A program made the translations under genes and the position numbers. A model generated the notes under the pieces. That model was not told where the DNA came from. It was given only the letters and a program-made list of their open reading frames with translations, and searched no databases. From NCBI GenBank assembly GCA_031265875.1, contig JAISCA010000048.1:124001-188000 (forward strand): a DNA stretch of 64,000 bases. Reading direction: 5' to 3'. Origin of the DNA: Propionibacteriaceae bacterium (GTDB lineage Bacteria; Actinomycetota; Actinomycetes; Propionibacteriales; Propionibacteriaceae). Within the stretch, counting starts at the first letter, position 1; each line of letters opens with the position of its first letter. Shown here piece by piece: positions 37,929 through 47,320 of this stretch.

Positions 37929-38042
37929 CCCCGTTCCCGGCCGCTGGCGCCCGACCTGCGGCCGTCGGCCCCGGCCCCGGGGATCCGGACCGATCTTCGG
38001 ACCGAGCCGATCACGGCCCGACCGAGCCAGCCCGCCGCCCGA

Positions 38043-39509
38043 TCACAGCAGAGGGACTCGGATGACCGCCCGCGCCCCCACCCCGGAGGGATTGGGCTCC
38101 AGCGAGAAGACGCCCTCCAGGTCCTCCACCAGAGTCGAGACGATCGACAGGCCCAGACTGGTGCGCGACGGGTCGTCCACCCGGAAGCCCTCGGGCAGGC
38201 CTTGGCCGTTGTCGATGACCGAGACCTCCAAAGCGCCGTCGGGCAGGCGCCGGGGGGCCAGCACCAACTCGCCGGGACCGGCCGACAAGCCGTGCTGGAT
38301 GGCGTTCTGACACAGTTCGGTGATGACCAGGGAGAGGGAGGTCACCATGGCGGCTGGAATCTCCCCGAAGCTGCCGTCCCGGCTGGCCTTGACATGGCCC
38401 CGTGAGGCCGCCAGATCGCCGGCCAAGCGGAGCAAACGGTCGGCCACGTCGTCGAAGTCGACCGCCCCGGAGAAACTGCGGGACAGGATCTCGTGCACGA
38501 TGGCGATGGCCTGGACCCGGGCCATGGCCTCGCGCAGCGCCGCCGCCGCCTCCGGCGAGGTCATGCGCCGGGCCTGCAGCCGGAGCAGGGCCGAGACGGT
38601 CTGCAAGTTGTTCTTGACCCGGTGGTGGATCTCCCGGATGGTGGCGTCCTTGGTCACCAATTGGCGCTCTTTGCTACGTAACTCGGTGGTGTCGTGGCAG
38701 ATCAACAGGCGGCCCACCCGCCCGTCGGAGGCGCTCAGCGGCAGGGTCCGGATGACGGCCGAGGCGTGATCGGTCGTGACTTCGAACTCCTCGGACTCCT
38801 CGGACCGGAACTCCGCCGCCAAGGTCCGGTCGATCGGAGCGTCCTGGCCCGACAGCAGACCGCTGGTCAGGGGCAGGATGGACTCGCCGATGAGGTCTCC
38901 AGTCAAGCCCAGCTTGCGATAGACGCTGACCCCGTTGGGACTGGCGTATTCGACCACCAAACTTCGATCGAGCAGGACCAGGCCCTCGCCGACGTGCGGT
39001 CCGACGGTGACGTTGACGATGCCGGGATCGGGCCACACCCCCCGCCAGAGCATGTCGGCCAGGAGACCGGCGATCAGGAGGTAGTTGTCCTCCAGCTCGC
39101 CTGGCGCCCGTACCCCCATCTGGTTGGTGTGACGCTCCACCACGGCCAGGCAGCGTCCTTCGATCAGGCAGGGGATGGCGCAGATGTCGACCGGAATGCC
39201 GGATTGCAGTTTGTTGTTGCTGGTCTCGGAGATGCGCTGGGACAGGTAGGCCTCGGTGACGTGGGCCTCCGGGTCGTAGGCGATCATCTCCCCCACCACG
39301 TCGTCCTCCAAAGCGGTCGGACCGGTGGCCGGACGGATCTGAGCCACGGCGAAGAACTCGTTGTCGTCACGGCCCGGCAACCAGAGGATCAGGTCGGAGA
39401 AGGACAGGTCGGCCAACAGGTGCCACTCCTCGACCAAGTGGTCGAGATAGCCGAGGTCGGCCTCGGAGAGGTCGACCTGTTCTCTGATATGACTCGGAAT
39501 ACGCAGCAC
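38043..39509 (-). CDS. pdtaS: Sensor histidine kinase, PdtaS type
   Basis: The 488-residue cytoplasmic kinase has a GAF-like N-terminal domain (about 1-150), a PAS domain (about 160-280) and a HisKA_2/HATPase C-terminal half. The phospho-accepting histidine lies in EIHHRVKNNLQTVSALLRLQARR. The ATP site shows ELCQNAIQHGLS, VIDNGQGLPEGF and SLGLSIVSTLV. PdtaS signals to the RNA-binding antiterminator PdtaR (ANTAR); no pdtaR is in the window. On the minus strand TAGGCT (39516-39521) lies 6 nt before GTG 39509, so the transcript may be leaderless. Confidence 0.93.
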   Translation of the reverse strand: MLRIPSHIREQVDLSEADLGYLDHLVEEWHLLADLSFSDLILWLPGRDDNEFFAVAQIRPATGPTALEDDVVGEMIAYDPEAHVTEAYLSQRISETSNNKLQSGIPVDICAIPCLIEGRCLAVVERHTNQMGVRAPGELEDNYLLIAGLLADMLWRGVWPDPGIVNVTVGPHVGEGLVLLDRSLVVEYASPNGVSVYRKLGLTGDLIGESILPLTSGLLSGQDAPIDRTLAAEFRSEESEEFEVTTDHASAVIRTLPLSASDGRVGRLLICHDTTELRSKERQLVTKDATIREIHHRVKNNLQTVSALLRLQARRMTSPEAAAALREAMARVQAIAIVHEILSRSFSGAVDFDDVADRLLRLAGDLAASRGHVKASRDGSFGEIPAAMVTSLSLVITELCQNAIQHGLSAGPGELVLAPRRLPDGALEVSVIDNGQGLPEGFRVDDPSRTSLGLSIVSTLVEDLEGVFSLEPNPSGVGARAVIRVPLL

Positions 39510-39686
39510 AGGTCGAGCCTAGTGGGCGATCCGACCGAGTGATCCGCCAAGGCGGCGCCGGCCCCAGCCGAACGGAGCGGACCGATCAGAGGCTGGCCGC
39601 CGGGTTGGATGGGTGAGGCGGCTTGGCCGAGCCCAGGGCATGTGGAAGACTGTCCAGGCTTAACCGATCCGAGAACGAGGAGAGTC

Positions 39687-39761
39687 ATGGGCAAGGGTGG
39701 CAGGAAGCGTCGGGCGCGTCGCAAGAGCAACGCCAATCACGGTAAACGTCCGCACGCCTGA
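39687..39761 (+). CDS. Ribosomal protein bL37 (24 aa)
   Basis: This tiny reading frame encodes MGKGGRKRRARRK followed by SNANHGKRPHA, which matches the small actinobacterial ribosomal protein bL37 seen in mycobacterial 50S structures. AGGAGAG lies just before ATG. It sits between pdtaS and the rsrA/sigR pair. A strong hairpin follows the stop (39773-39797). It is easily missed because of its length. Confidence 0.9.
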   Translation: MGKGGRKRRARRKSNANHGKRPHA

Positions 39762-39772
39762 GCCGGGTGGCC

Positions 39773-39797
39773 CGCCGACGGCCCCAGGCCGTCGGCG
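39773..39797 (+). terminator. Perfect 10-bp hairpin after bL37
   Basis: CGCCGACGGC (39773-39782) pairs perfectly with GCCGTCGGCG (39788-39797) around a 5-nt loop, 12 nt after the bL37 stop. It lacks a T tract, as is common for actinobacterial terminators, and could serve both bL37 and the converging rsrA operon. Confidence 0.65.
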
Positions 39798-39862
39798 ACC
39801 GTAGGGCCCTCATCCATCTCTGGGGAGACGAAGAGGTGGATAGGGTCCGCCAGAGTGGATGG

Positions 39863-40243
39863 CTAGGGGCTGGGCCGGTCGCTGGATCGCTCGCCCCAAT
39901 CGGCTTCGGCCAACTCGCTGGGCGAGGCCACAGGTGACTCGCCCTCCCACTGGTTGAGCGCTTGGGCGTGGGCGGGATTGCCGGGTTCGAAGTCGTCGCC
40001 GGCCGGGGCCACGATCAAATTGTTGATACGTTCGAGCAGGGCGGGCGGAGCCGAACTCGGTTGGTAGGCTCGCTGAATGACTTGGCGCAGCATGATCCAA
40101 CATTCGGCTTCGTCGGAGCACTCTTCGCACTGGCTGATGTGCTGACGGATGAGATCGGCCGTGGCCTCGTCCAGCTCTCGGTCCAAGAAGTGATTGAGAC
40201 GCTGCAACACGAACAAGCAGGTCGCTGTCCCATAGCTACTCAT
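39863..40243 (-). CDS. rsrA: Zinc anti-sigma factor, RsrA/RshA type
   Basis: The 126-residue protein has the ZAS motif [11 protein letters not shown] (His-x3-Cys-x2-Cys) with a further upstream cysteine in [11 protein letters not shown]. In Streptomyces RsrA, oxidation of these cysteines expels zinc and frees the sigma factor. The C-terminal third is acidic and not conserved. Its ATG 40243 overlaps the sigma-factor stop by 8 bp, so the two are translated together. Confidence 0.88.
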   Translation of the reverse strand: MSSYGTATCLFVLQRLNHFLDRELDEATADLIRQHISQCEECSDEAECWIMLRQVIQRAYQPSSAPPALLERINNLIVAPAGDDFEPGNPAHAQALNQWEGESPVASPSELAEADWGERSSDRPSP

Positions 40244-40871
40244 GGCTAGCCTCGCTAGCCGCCGCCGAGTCATTGGCGTAATCGGCCAGTTTCCGCCGCA
40301 ATTGGGCCCGGCCCCGGCTCAACCGCGACATCACAGTGCCCACCGGGATATTGCTGATCGCGGCGATCTCCTTATGAGACAGCCCTTCCACATCGGATAA
40401 GTAGACGGCATAACGGAACTCCGGCCTGAGCGACTTCATGGCCTCGATGACCCGGCTGTCTGGCATCCGGGACAAGGCCTCCGTCTCGGCTGACGGAGTT
40501 GGCGAAGTCGTGTGTGATTCTACCCGCGCCAGTTGCCAATCCTCGACTTCGGGATCATCCGACAGTTTGGGCGAACGCTGAGCCTTACGGTAGTTGTTGA
40601 TGAAGGCGTTGGTCAGGATGCGGTAGAGCCAGGCCTTCAGGTTGGTGCCGGGCTTGTACTGGTGGAAGGAGGCGTAAGCCTTGGCGTAGGTCTCTTGGAC
40701 CAGATCTTCAGCGTCGGCCGGGGTAGAGGTCAGACGCAGGGCGGCGCTGTACAAACGATCCAGGTACTGGAGGGCGTCACGTTCGAAGCGACAAGTTCGT
40801 TCGCGGGCTGACTCTTGACGCGGCACTAGCGCCGCCTTGTCCTCAGACATCGCGTCAGTCGTCGCCTTCAT
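40236..40871 (-). CDS. sigR: ECF sigma factor, SigR/SigH (ECF12) type
   Basis: This sigma factor directs transcription of thiol-oxidative and heat stress genes. From ATG 40871 it has 211 residues: region 2 ([60 protein letters not shown]) and region 4 ([36 protein letters not shown]), split across a short linker. The start is uncertain; ATG 40850 is an alternative. A TACTGT hexamer (40880-40885, minus strand) ends 8 nt before ATG 40871 and supports it. rsrA follows with an overlap. Confidence 0.92.
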   Translation of the reverse strand: MKATTDAMSEDKAALVPRQESARERTCRFERDALQYLDRLYSAALRLTSTPADAEDLVQETYAKAYASFHQYKPGTNLKAWLYRILTNAFINNYRKAQRSPKLSDDPEVEDWQLARVESHTTSPTPSAETEALSRMPDSRVIEAMKSLRPEFRYAVYLSDVEGLSHKEIAAISNIPVGTVMSRLSRGRAQLRRKLADYANDSAAASEASHE

Positions 40872-41133
40872 CAAGGATGACAGTACCGGGTTGGAGGGGG
40901 TCGCCGCACAGAGATCGTCGGAGTGTTCAAGAGTTGTGATCTTATGCACGTCTATCTCAACACCGGCTCTGACCGAAGCTATGCCTGCCCACAGCCCTGA
41001 AGCGACCCTGATGTCGCCCCCATGCCCGGCCCGCGCGTCAGCGGGGACAACCCTGACGGCAGGCCCCGGCCCGACTTCAGCCGGATCGGGAGGCGGGCCG
41101 CCGGCGACGGGCCAAGGGTGGTAAGAATGAGTC

Positions 41134-41619
41134 ATGAGTCTGTTGCGTTTCGCCGGCCGCTCTCTGTTGGCCAGTTATTTCATCGGCCGAGGCCTCGACG
41201 CGGCCCGTCAACCCGACCGCTTGGTCGACCAAGCCCGTCCCTGGGCCGATCAGGCCAGCGCTCTGATCGAGCGTTTCGCCCCGCCCGCCCTGTCGGCCTG
41301 GGCGCCGGATCAGACCCGGACTTGGGTGCGCTACCACGGCCTGGCCGAGGTCGCCGCTGGGCTGATGGTGGCGTCCGGGGTCGGCCGCCGCCTCGGGGCC
41401 ACCGGTCTGGTGCTCTCCCAGATCTGTCAGGTGGCCTCCCTCCGCCGCTCCGACCAGTCGTCTGAGACCGATGCCCGAGGGCCTGGCCCGCTGGCGGTCA
41501 ATCTGGCTCTGCTGGGAGCCGCCCTGATCGAGGCCCTCGACCACCAAGGCCGGCCCGACCGCTTCCGGCGGGCCCGGCGCCGCCAGCCCCGCCGGAAGCG
41601 GTCGGAGGCCCAGCGCTGA
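41134..41619 (+). CDS. DoxX-family membrane protein
   Basis: The 161-residue protein has four hydrophobic segments, beginning with [24 protein letters not shown], and then [29 protein letters not shown], which fit DoxX. DoxX proteins are membrane proteins of uncertain role; the mycobacterial one acts with a superoxide dismutase and a thiosulfate sulfurtransferase. The C-terminus is short and very basic. A TAAGAAT stretch (41122-41128) lies just before ATG and could be a leaderless promoter. The divergent 262-bp region towards sigR could hold a SigR promoter, but I found no clear GGAAT/GTT pair. Its TGA overlaps the proposed aroA start. Confidence 0.8.
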   Translation: MSLLRFAGRSLLASYFIGRGLDAARQPDRLVDQARPWADQASALIERFAPPALSAWAPDQTRTWVRYHGLAEVAAGLMVASGVGRRLGATGLVLSQICQVASLRRSDQSSETDARGPGPLAVNLALLGAALIEALDHQGRPDRFRRARRRQPRRKRSEAQR

Positions 41620-42887
41620 GCCGACCGCCGGCGGTCCGGCCTTGGACCGCCCCGACCGCCCAGTGTCCTCTAGAGGCCCGGGTCCGCTTGCCCGGTTCCA
41701 AGTCGGCCACCGCCCGCAGTCTGGTGTTGGCCAGTCTGGCCCAATCCCCCAGTCGCTTGGAACAGCCCCTGCGAGCCCGCGACTCGGACCTGATGGTGGC
41801 CGCCCTGCGCCAGTTGGGAACCCGGATCGATCAGTCGGACCCCGCCGCTTGGACCATCCAGCCGATGACCGAGGTCCGACCGGGCCAGACCGTCGACTGC
41901 GGCCTGGCCGGCACCGTCATGCGCTTCCTCCCCGCCCTGGCCGCCCTAGCCAGCGGAGAGACTCGCTTCGTGGGCGATGGCCCGGCCACGGCCCGACCGC
42001 TGGCCGGCCTCTTGGACGGCCTCCGGCAGCTCGGCGCCGAAATCGACTCCGATCGCCTGCCCTTCACTTTGACTGGCCCCGTCGACGGCGGCAGAGCCGT
42101 CATCGACGCTAGCCCCTCCAGCCAATTCGTCTCCGGCTTGCTCTTGGCCGGGGCCTCGTTCCCGGCCGGCTTGGAATTGCGCCACCAGGGCGGACCGATC
42201 CCCTCCCAGCCCCATATCGCCATGACGGTCCAGGCTCTGGCCGCCCGCGGCGTGGCCGTCGAGCGGCCCGACCGCACGACCTGGCGCGTCGCCCCCGGGG
42301 CGATCCAGGGCCGCCATGAGGTGATCGAGCCCGATCTGACCACGGCGGCCGTCTTCCTAGCCGCCGCCTTGGTGGCGGGCGGCTCGGTCGGCCTGCCGGA
42401 CTGGCCCAGCCAGTCCGATCAGCCGGGCTGGGCGGCGCCCCAGCTACTGAGCCGGTTCGGCGGCTCTTGGCGCCTGGACCAGGGCTGTTGGACCATGACC
42501 GGGGACGGCCAGCTGAGCGGAGCCGAGTTCGATTTGACGGATTTCAGCGAGCTGACCTGTGTGGTGGCCGCCCTGGCTTGTCTGGCCACCGGCCCTAGCA
42601 CGATCCGAGGCGTCGGGCACATCCGAGGCCACGAGACGAACCGCTTGGCCGCCCTGTCCAGCCAACTGAGCGGTTTGGGAGCCGATTGCCGCGAGACCGC
42701 CGACGGGCTGACCATCCGTCCGGCCCATCTGCACGGCGGCCTCTTCCGCACCTTCGAGGACCATCGTCTAGCCCACGCCGCCGCTTTGATCGGACTCCGC
42801 CAGACCGGAGTCGAGTTGGACGACGTGGCGGTGGTGAGCAAGACCATGCCCGACTTCGTGACGGTCTGGCAGGGTCTGCTGCCATGA
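41616..42887 (+). CDS. aroA: 3-phosphoshikimate 1-carboxyvinyltransferase (EPSP synthase), probable CTG start
   Basis: The enzyme joins phosphoshikimate and PEP in the aromatic amino-acid pathway. Family marks are LPGSKSATAR (Lys and Arg of the PEP site), AGTVMRFLPAL, SSQFVSGLLLAG, RGVGHIRGHETNR and FRTFEDHRLAHA. The family's N-terminus (PWTAPTA) lies before the first ordinary start codon in frame, TTG 41688, which would cut into it. No ATG, GTG or TTG occurs upstream in frame. CTG 41616 follows GGAGG (41604-41608) by 7 nt and overlaps the DoxX stop, giving 423 residues. I therefore propose a CTG start. It overlaps rsgA by ATGA. Confidence 0.92.
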   Translation: MSRPPAVRPWTAPTAQCPLEARVRLPGSKSATARSLVLASLAQSPSRLEQPLRARDSDLMVAALRQLGTRIDQSDPAAWTIQPMTEVRPGQTVDCGLAGTVMRFLPALAALASGETRFVGDGPATARPLAGLLDGLRQLGAEIDSDRLPFTLTGPVDGGRAVIDASPSSQFVSGLLLAGASFPAGLELRHQGGPIPSQPHIAMTVQALAARGVAVERPDRTTWRVAPGAIQGRHEVIEPDLTTAAVFLAAALVAGGSVGLPDWPSQSDQPGWAAPQLLSRFGGSWRLDQGCWTMTGDGQLSGAEFDLTDFSELTCVVAALACLATGPSTIRGVGHIRGHETNRLAALSSQLSGLGADCRETADGLTIRPAHLHGGLFRTFEDHRLAHAAALIGLRQTGVELDDVAVVSKTMPDFVTVWQGLLP

Positions 42888-43909
42888 GCCGACGGCCCAA
42901 CTTGGACCCTTTCCACGACGATCACGACGGTTTCGACCGCCCGGGCCGACGGAGCCGGCCCCGGACCAAGGAACGACCGGACTATTCCAGCCTGCCAGTC
43001 GGCCGAGTCGTCACGATCGATCGGGGTCGCTACCACTGCCTGGTCGACGACACCGCCGTGACCGCCGCCAAAGCCCGCCCACTGGGCCGTAAGGCGGTCA
43101 TCGTGGGCGATCTGGTCCACCTGGACGCCGACGTCTCCGGCCGGCCCGGCAGTCTGGCCCGGATCGTCCAAGTCTTGGAGCGGACCACCGTGCTGAGACG
43201 CACGGCCGACGACGACGATCCCTTCGAGCGGCCCATCGTGGCCAACGCCGATCAGCTCGTCATCGTCACGGCCCTGGCCGACCCCGAGCCCAGGATGGGC
43301 ATGATCGACCGGGTCCTAGTGGCCGGTTTCGACGCCGGGCTGGACCCGGTGCTGTGCCTGACCAAGTCCGACCTGGCCCGGCCGGACGATCTGATGGCGG
43401 CCTACGCGCCGCTCGACGTGGCTGTCTTCGTGCTGGCCCTAGATTGCGACCTGGCCCCGCTGCGCCGGCGCCTGACCGATCATGTCTCGGTCCTGGTGGG
43501 CCATTCCGGAGTGGGCAAGTCGACCCTGGTCAACGGCCTCGTCCCCGGCGCCGAACGGGCCACGGCCCAAGTCAGCCAGGCCACCGGCCGGGGACGGCAC
43601 ACCTCGACCTCGGCCATCGCCTTGCCCCTGCCCGCCGGCGGCTGGGTCATCGACACCCCCGGCGTGCGTAGCTTCGGCCTCTCCCACGTCAAGCCGGATC
43701 GGGTGGTGGCCGCTTTCAGCGATCTGGCCGTCTTCGCCCAAGACTGCTCCAGAGGCTGCGACCACAGCGCCACCGCCCTGGAGTGCGCCCTCGACCGAGC
43801 CGTCCGCCAGGGCCGCTTGGCTCCCCAGCGGCTGGCCTCTTTCCGTCGCATCGAAGCGGCTGGCCAGGAGCGTCGGCCCGACCGTTCCAGCGGCCCGGCC
43901 CAGGATTAG
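42884..43909 (+). CDS. rsgA: Ribosome small-subunit GTPase RsgA
   Basis: RsgA is a GTPase that helps late 30S assembly. The 341-residue protein has an OB domain (GRVVTIDRGRYHCLV), then a circularly permuted GTPase in which G4 (LTKSD) comes before G1 (GHSGVGKSTLVNGL) and G3 (DTPGV). A zinc site follows (DCSRGCDHSATALECAL). Start and order match mycobacteria, where aroA-rsgA are also neighbours. The ATG overlaps the aroA stop. Confidence 0.95.
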   Translation: MSRRPNLDPFHDDHDGFDRPGRRSRPRTKERPDYSSLPVGRVVTIDRGRYHCLVDDTAVTAAKARPLGRKAVIVGDLVHLDADVSGRPGSLARIVQVLERTTVLRRTADDDDPFERPIVANADQLVIVTALADPEPRMGMIDRVLVAGFDAGLDPVLCLTKSDLARPDDLMAAYAPLDVAVFVLALDCDLAPLRRRLTDHVSVLVGHSGVGKSTLVNGLVPGAERATAQVSQATGRGRHTSTSAIALPLPAGGWVIDTPGVRSFGLSHVKPDRVVAAFSDLAVFAQDCSRGCDHSATALECALDRAVRQGRLAPQRLASFRRIEAAGQERRPDRSSGPAQD

Positions 43910-43988
43910 CCGCGACCGGCGCCGGGCTGGGGGAAGACTCGGCTCGAATGTGCCGCCCCCCGTCGCTCGGGGTCGCTAACCTGTGGAC

Positions 43989-44852
43989 ATGGCTCGCGCA
44001 AACCATTACAACGACGATCTGAGATTGGCCCATCTCCTGGCTGACAAGGCTGACTCGATCACGACCAGTCGTTTCCGGGCCCAGAATCTGCGCGTCAGCG
44101 CCAAGCCCGATCTGACTGTGGTGTCGGACGCTGACACAGCGGTCGAACGGTCCATCCGAGGCACTCTGGGCTCGGCCCGGCCGCGCGACGCCGTCCACGG
44201 CGAGGAGCTGGCCGACTCGGGCTGGGGGCCCAGGCGCTGGATCGTCGACCCGATCGACGGCACGGCCAATTTCGTGCGCGGCGTGCCGGTCTGGGCCAGC
44301 CTGATCGCCTTGATGGACGAGGGCGAGGTCAAGGTCGGCGTGGTCAGCGCCCCGTCGCTGGGCCGCCGCTGGTGGGCCGGAGCCGGGCAAGGGGCTTTCA
44401 CGGGTCGGTCCTTGCTCCAGGCCCAGCCGATCCAAGTCTCGGCCCGCCGCACCATCGAGGACGCCTTCGTGTCTTACTCCTCGCTGCACGGCTGGGTCGA
44501 CTGCGGCCGGGGCCGCCAATTCGGCAATCTGTTGCGCCTGAGCGCCCGCACCCGCGCCTTCGGCGACTTCTGGAGCTACATGCTGGTGGCCGAGGGCGCG
44601 GTCGACCTGGCTTGCGAACCGGAGTTGGCCCTGCACGACATGGCCGCCCTCGACGTCATCGTGCGGGAGGCCGGTGGTCGCTTCAGTTCGATCGACGGCC
44701 AGGACGGCCCGGGCGGGCCAGGGGCGCTGGCCAGCAATGGCCTGCTGCACGAGGCCGCCCTGAGCCTCCTGGCCCCCGACGACAACCACGAGGATTCTCT
44801 GGTCATCCCCCGGCGGGCGGCTGTGGTGGCCTCCACCCCGGCCGCCGGCTAA
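43989..44852 (+). CDS. hisN: Histidinol-phosphatase, inositol-monophosphatase family
   Basis: The 287-residue protein has the IMPase motifs: HGEEL, WIVDPIDGTANFVRG and, near the C-terminus, LHDMAALDVIVREAGGRFS, which give the Mg-dependent phosphatase site. In Actinobacteria this family member removes the phosphate of histidinol phosphate in histidine synthesis. A more general inositol-phosphatase role cannot be excluded. A TAACCT hexamer (43977-43982) lies 6 nt before ATG 43989, suggesting a leaderless transcript. It follows rsgA after 79 bp. Confidence 0.88.
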   Translation: MARANHYNDDLRLAHLLADKADSITTSRFRAQNLRVSAKPDLTVVSDADTAVERSIRGTLGSARPRDAVHGEELADSGWGPRRWIVDPIDGTANFVRGVPVWASLIALMDEGEVKVGVVSAPSLGRRWWAGAGQGAFTGRSLLQAQPIQVSARRTIEDAFVSYSSLHGWVDCGRGRQFGNLLRLSARTRAFGDFWSYMLVAEGAVDLACEPELALHDMAALDVIVREAGGRFSSIDGQDGPGGPGALASNGLLHEAALSLLAPDDNHEDSLVIPRRAAVVASTPAAG

Positions 44853-44889
44853 AGCCCAGCGGCGGGCGCCGGCCTGGGCGGCCGACAGG

Positions 44890-45681
44890 TCAGTCCCAGC
44901 GGTCGCCCAGACGGGGCACGGCGGCCCAGAGGGCGGCCGTGTAGTCCGAGGCCGGCCGTTGGTAGACCCGCTCCAGCGGACCGGACTCGACCAGACGTCC
45001 GGCCTTCAGCACGGCCACCTGATCGCAGACGTGTCGCACCACCGAGAGGTCATGGCTGACCATGACCAAGGTCAGGCCCATGTCTTGGACCAAGTCGTTG
45101 ACCAGGTTGAGGACTTGGGCCCGGACCGAGACGTCGAGGGCCGAGACTGGTTCGTCGGCCAGCAAGATATCCGGTTTGGGGGCCAAGGCGCGGGCGATGG
45201 CGATACGTTGGCGCTGGCCGCCGGAGAACTCGTGGGGATAACGGCGGGCCGCTTCGCGGGGCAGGCCGACGGCGTCCAGGACCTCGTTCAGGCGGGCTTT
45301 GGCGTCCGTCGGCACCTGGCCCGAACGCCGCAGCCGGGCCGAGCGCAGTGGCTCGGTGATGATGGCTCCGACTCGCATCCTGGGGTCGAGGGAGGATTGG
45401 GGGTCTTGGAAGACCAGTTGGACGCTGGCCCGCAGCCGGGTCAGGCTGCTCTGGTCCCCCAGATCGAGGGGGCGGTCTTGGAAGCGTATCTGACCGGCGC
45501 TGGGCCGGTCCAAGCCGGCCAGCAAGCGCAGCAGAGTGGTCTTACCCGAGCCCGACTCGCCCACCACGCCCCAACGTTGACCGGGCTCGATCACCAAGTC
45601 GACCCGGTCCAGGGCCTGGACCGGGCGGCTGGAGCGGCGGCCGAAGCTGCGCGAGACCCGCTCGACGGCGAAGACGCTCAT
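44890..45681 (-). CDS. Peptide-type ABC importer ATPase (DppF/OppF-like)
   Basis: This is one of two ATPases of the importer. The 263-residue protein has Walker A GESGSGKTT, the Q loop LVFQDPQSSLDP, signature SGGQRQRI, Walker B ILLADEPVSALD and the switch His in VMVSHDLSVV. Its 5' end overlaps the partner ATPase gene by ATGA. The ATPase drives uptake of peptides or a related solute. Confidence 0.93.
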   Translation of the reverse strand: MSVFAVERVSRSFGRRSSRPVQALDRVDLVIEPGQRWGVVGESGSGKTTLLRLLAGLDRPSAGQIRFQDRPLDLGDQSSLTRLRASVQLVFQDPQSSLDPRMRVGAIITEPLRSARLRRSGQVPTDAKARLNEVLDAVGLPREAARRYPHEFSGGQRQRIAIARALAPKPDILLADEPVSALDVSVRAQVLNLVNDLVQDMGLTLVMVSHDLSVVRHVCDQVAVLKAGRLVESGPLERVYQRPASDYTAALWAAVPRLGDRWD

Positions 45682-46511
45682 CGCTGGCCTCCGGCGTAGA
45701 AATCTTCCACCGTGGGCAGGCGGGCGCCGGGAGTGGCCAGGTCGAGACGAGCGGTGGCGATCAGGCCCTGGGTGTAGGGATGGACCGGCTGGCTCAAGAC
45801 TTGTCGGACCGGCCCGGATTCGACCACGGCGCCGTCCAACATGACCATGACCTGTTGACAGACTCGGGCCACCACCGCCAAATCGTGCGAGATGAACAGG
45901 CAGGCCGCCTGATGGGCGGCCAATTGAGCGTCCAACAGTTCCAGCACCTGGGCTTGGACCGTGACGTCGAGCGCGGTGGTGGGCTCATCGGCGATGATCA
46001 GACGCGGGCCCAACATCAAAGCCATGGCCAAGACGACGCGCTGACGCTGACCGCCGGAGAGCTGGTGGGGGAAGGCGTCGGTGATACGGCCGGGATTGGG
46101 CAGACCGACCCGGTCCAGCATCTCGATGACCCGACGCCGGGTCTCCCGACCGCTCGACTCCTCGTGCAAGCGGATCACCTCCGCCACTTGACGGCCCACC
46201 TTCATAGTCGGGTCGAGCGCCGTCATGGGCTCCTGGAAGACCATGGTCAGATCACGGCCGCGCAATTGGGCCAGTTCGGCCTCCTTGGCCCCCAACAGTC
46301 GACGCCCGTCGAAGCGGACCGAACCTGTGACCTGGGCGTTCTCCGCCAGCAAGCCCATGACGGCCAAGGCGGTGACCGATTTGCCCGAGCCAGATTGGCC
46401 GATCAGACCCAGTCGTTGGCCGGGCTCGATGGTGAAGCTGAGGTCGCGCACGGCTGGCCGACGGCCCCGGCCGAACCAGACGTTGAGATGGTTGACTTCG
46501 AGCAAGCTCAT
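45678..46511 (-). CDS. Peptide-type ABC importer ATPase (DppD/OppD-like)
   Basis: This is the second ATPase of the importer, 277 residues, with Walker A GQSGSGKS, VFQEPMTALDP, signature SGGQRQRVVLAMAL, Walker B IIADEPTTALD and SHDLAVVARV. The C-terminal part (VHPYTQGLIATARL) is the extension typical of oligopeptide ATPases. The true start is ATG 46511, overlapping the permease stop by ATGA; the upstream open frame is not used. Confidence 0.93.
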   Translation of the reverse strand: MSLLEVNHLNVWFGRGRRPAVRDLSFTIEPGQRLGLIGQSGSGKSVTALAVMGLLAENAQVTGSVRFDGRRLLGAKEAELAQLRGRDLTMVFQEPMTALDPTMKVGRQVAEVIRLHEESSGRETRRRVIEMLDRVGLPNPGRITDAFPHQLSGGQRQRVVLAMALMLGPRLIIADEPTTALDVTVQAQVLELLDAQLAAHQAACLFISHDLAVVARVCQQVMVMLDGAVVESGPVRQVLSQPVHPYTQGLIATARLDLATPGARLPTVEDFYAGGQR

Positions 46512-47320
46512 CCGAGCTCCCGCAGCCGAGGGTCGAGTTGGTCGCGCAGGCCGTCGCCCAGCAAGTTGAAACCGAGCACGGCCAAGGCGATGGCGCAGCC
46601 GGGGGCGAGAGCGGGCCAAGCGGTCAAGAAGAGATCGGCCTGGCCGTCCCGCATCATGCGGCCCCAGGTCGGGGTGGTGGCCGGGGCGGCTAGGCCGAGA
46701 TAGCTCAAACCGGCCTCGGCCAAGATAGCGGTGGAGAAGGAGGCTGAGGCCTGGACTCCGACGATGGGGGCGATATTGGGCAAGACGTGGCGCAGCGCGA
46801 TGGCGCTACGGGAGGCGCCGCAGGAACGGGCGGCGTCGATGAAGTCCTGCGCCATGACGGACAAGGTGGCGGCGTGGGCCATGCGGATGAAGACCGGCAC
46901 CGTGGCGATGCCGATGGCCCAGGTGGCGGTGGCGACGGAGGCTCCCCGCACCGCCACCAGCAGGATGGCCAGGAGCAGGGCGGGCAGAGCGAACATGACG
47001 TCTGAGATCCGGAGCAACAATTGCGACGGCCAGCCCCGCCGGATCCCCGAGATCACGCCTAGCGGGACCCCGACGACGATGGCCAGGCAGACCGCGATGA
47101 CGCCCACCATCAAGGTGGTGCGAGCGCCCACCATCAGTCGGGAGACCAAGTCGATGCCCATCCGGTCGGCGCCCAGCCAATGCGACCAGCTAGGCGGCAT
47201 GAAGCGGTCCTGGGGCCGCACCAGATAGGGATCGTCCGGGGTCCAGACCAAGGACAGCGCGGCGGCGGCCACCATCAGGCCGATCAGCGCCAGCCCCAGG
47301 ACCAAGGACAGCCTTCTCAC
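46508..47320 (-). CDS. Peptide-type ABC importer permease (DppC/OppC-like)
   Basis: The 270-residue membrane protein has about six helices and the EAA-type loop for ATPase contact (DFIDAARSCGASRSAIALRHVLPNIAPI). The N-terminus has the OppC extension (FMPPSWSHWLGADRMGIDLVSRLM). The gene overlaps both neighbours by ATGA, so the whole set is translated together. Confidence 0.93.
   Translation of the reverse strand: MRRLSLVLGLALIGLMVAAAALSLVWTPDDPYLVRPQDRFMPPSWSHWLGADRMGIDLVSRLMVGARTTLMVGVIAVCLAIVVGVPLGVISGIRRGWPSQLLLRISDVMFALPALLLAILLVAVRGASVATATWAIGIATVPVFIRMAHAATLSVMAQDFIDAARSCGASRSAIALRHVLPNIAPIVGVQASASFSTAILAEAGLSYLGLAAPATTPTWGRMMRDGQADLFLTAWPALAPGCAIALAVLGFNLLGDGLRDQLDPRLRELG

Noticed and set aside
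40872..41133. SigR-type promoter (GGAAT with GTT) in the sigR-doxX gap
   Set aside because: I could not find a pair with correct spacing; only a TACTGT hexamer before sigR and a TAAGAAT before doxX.
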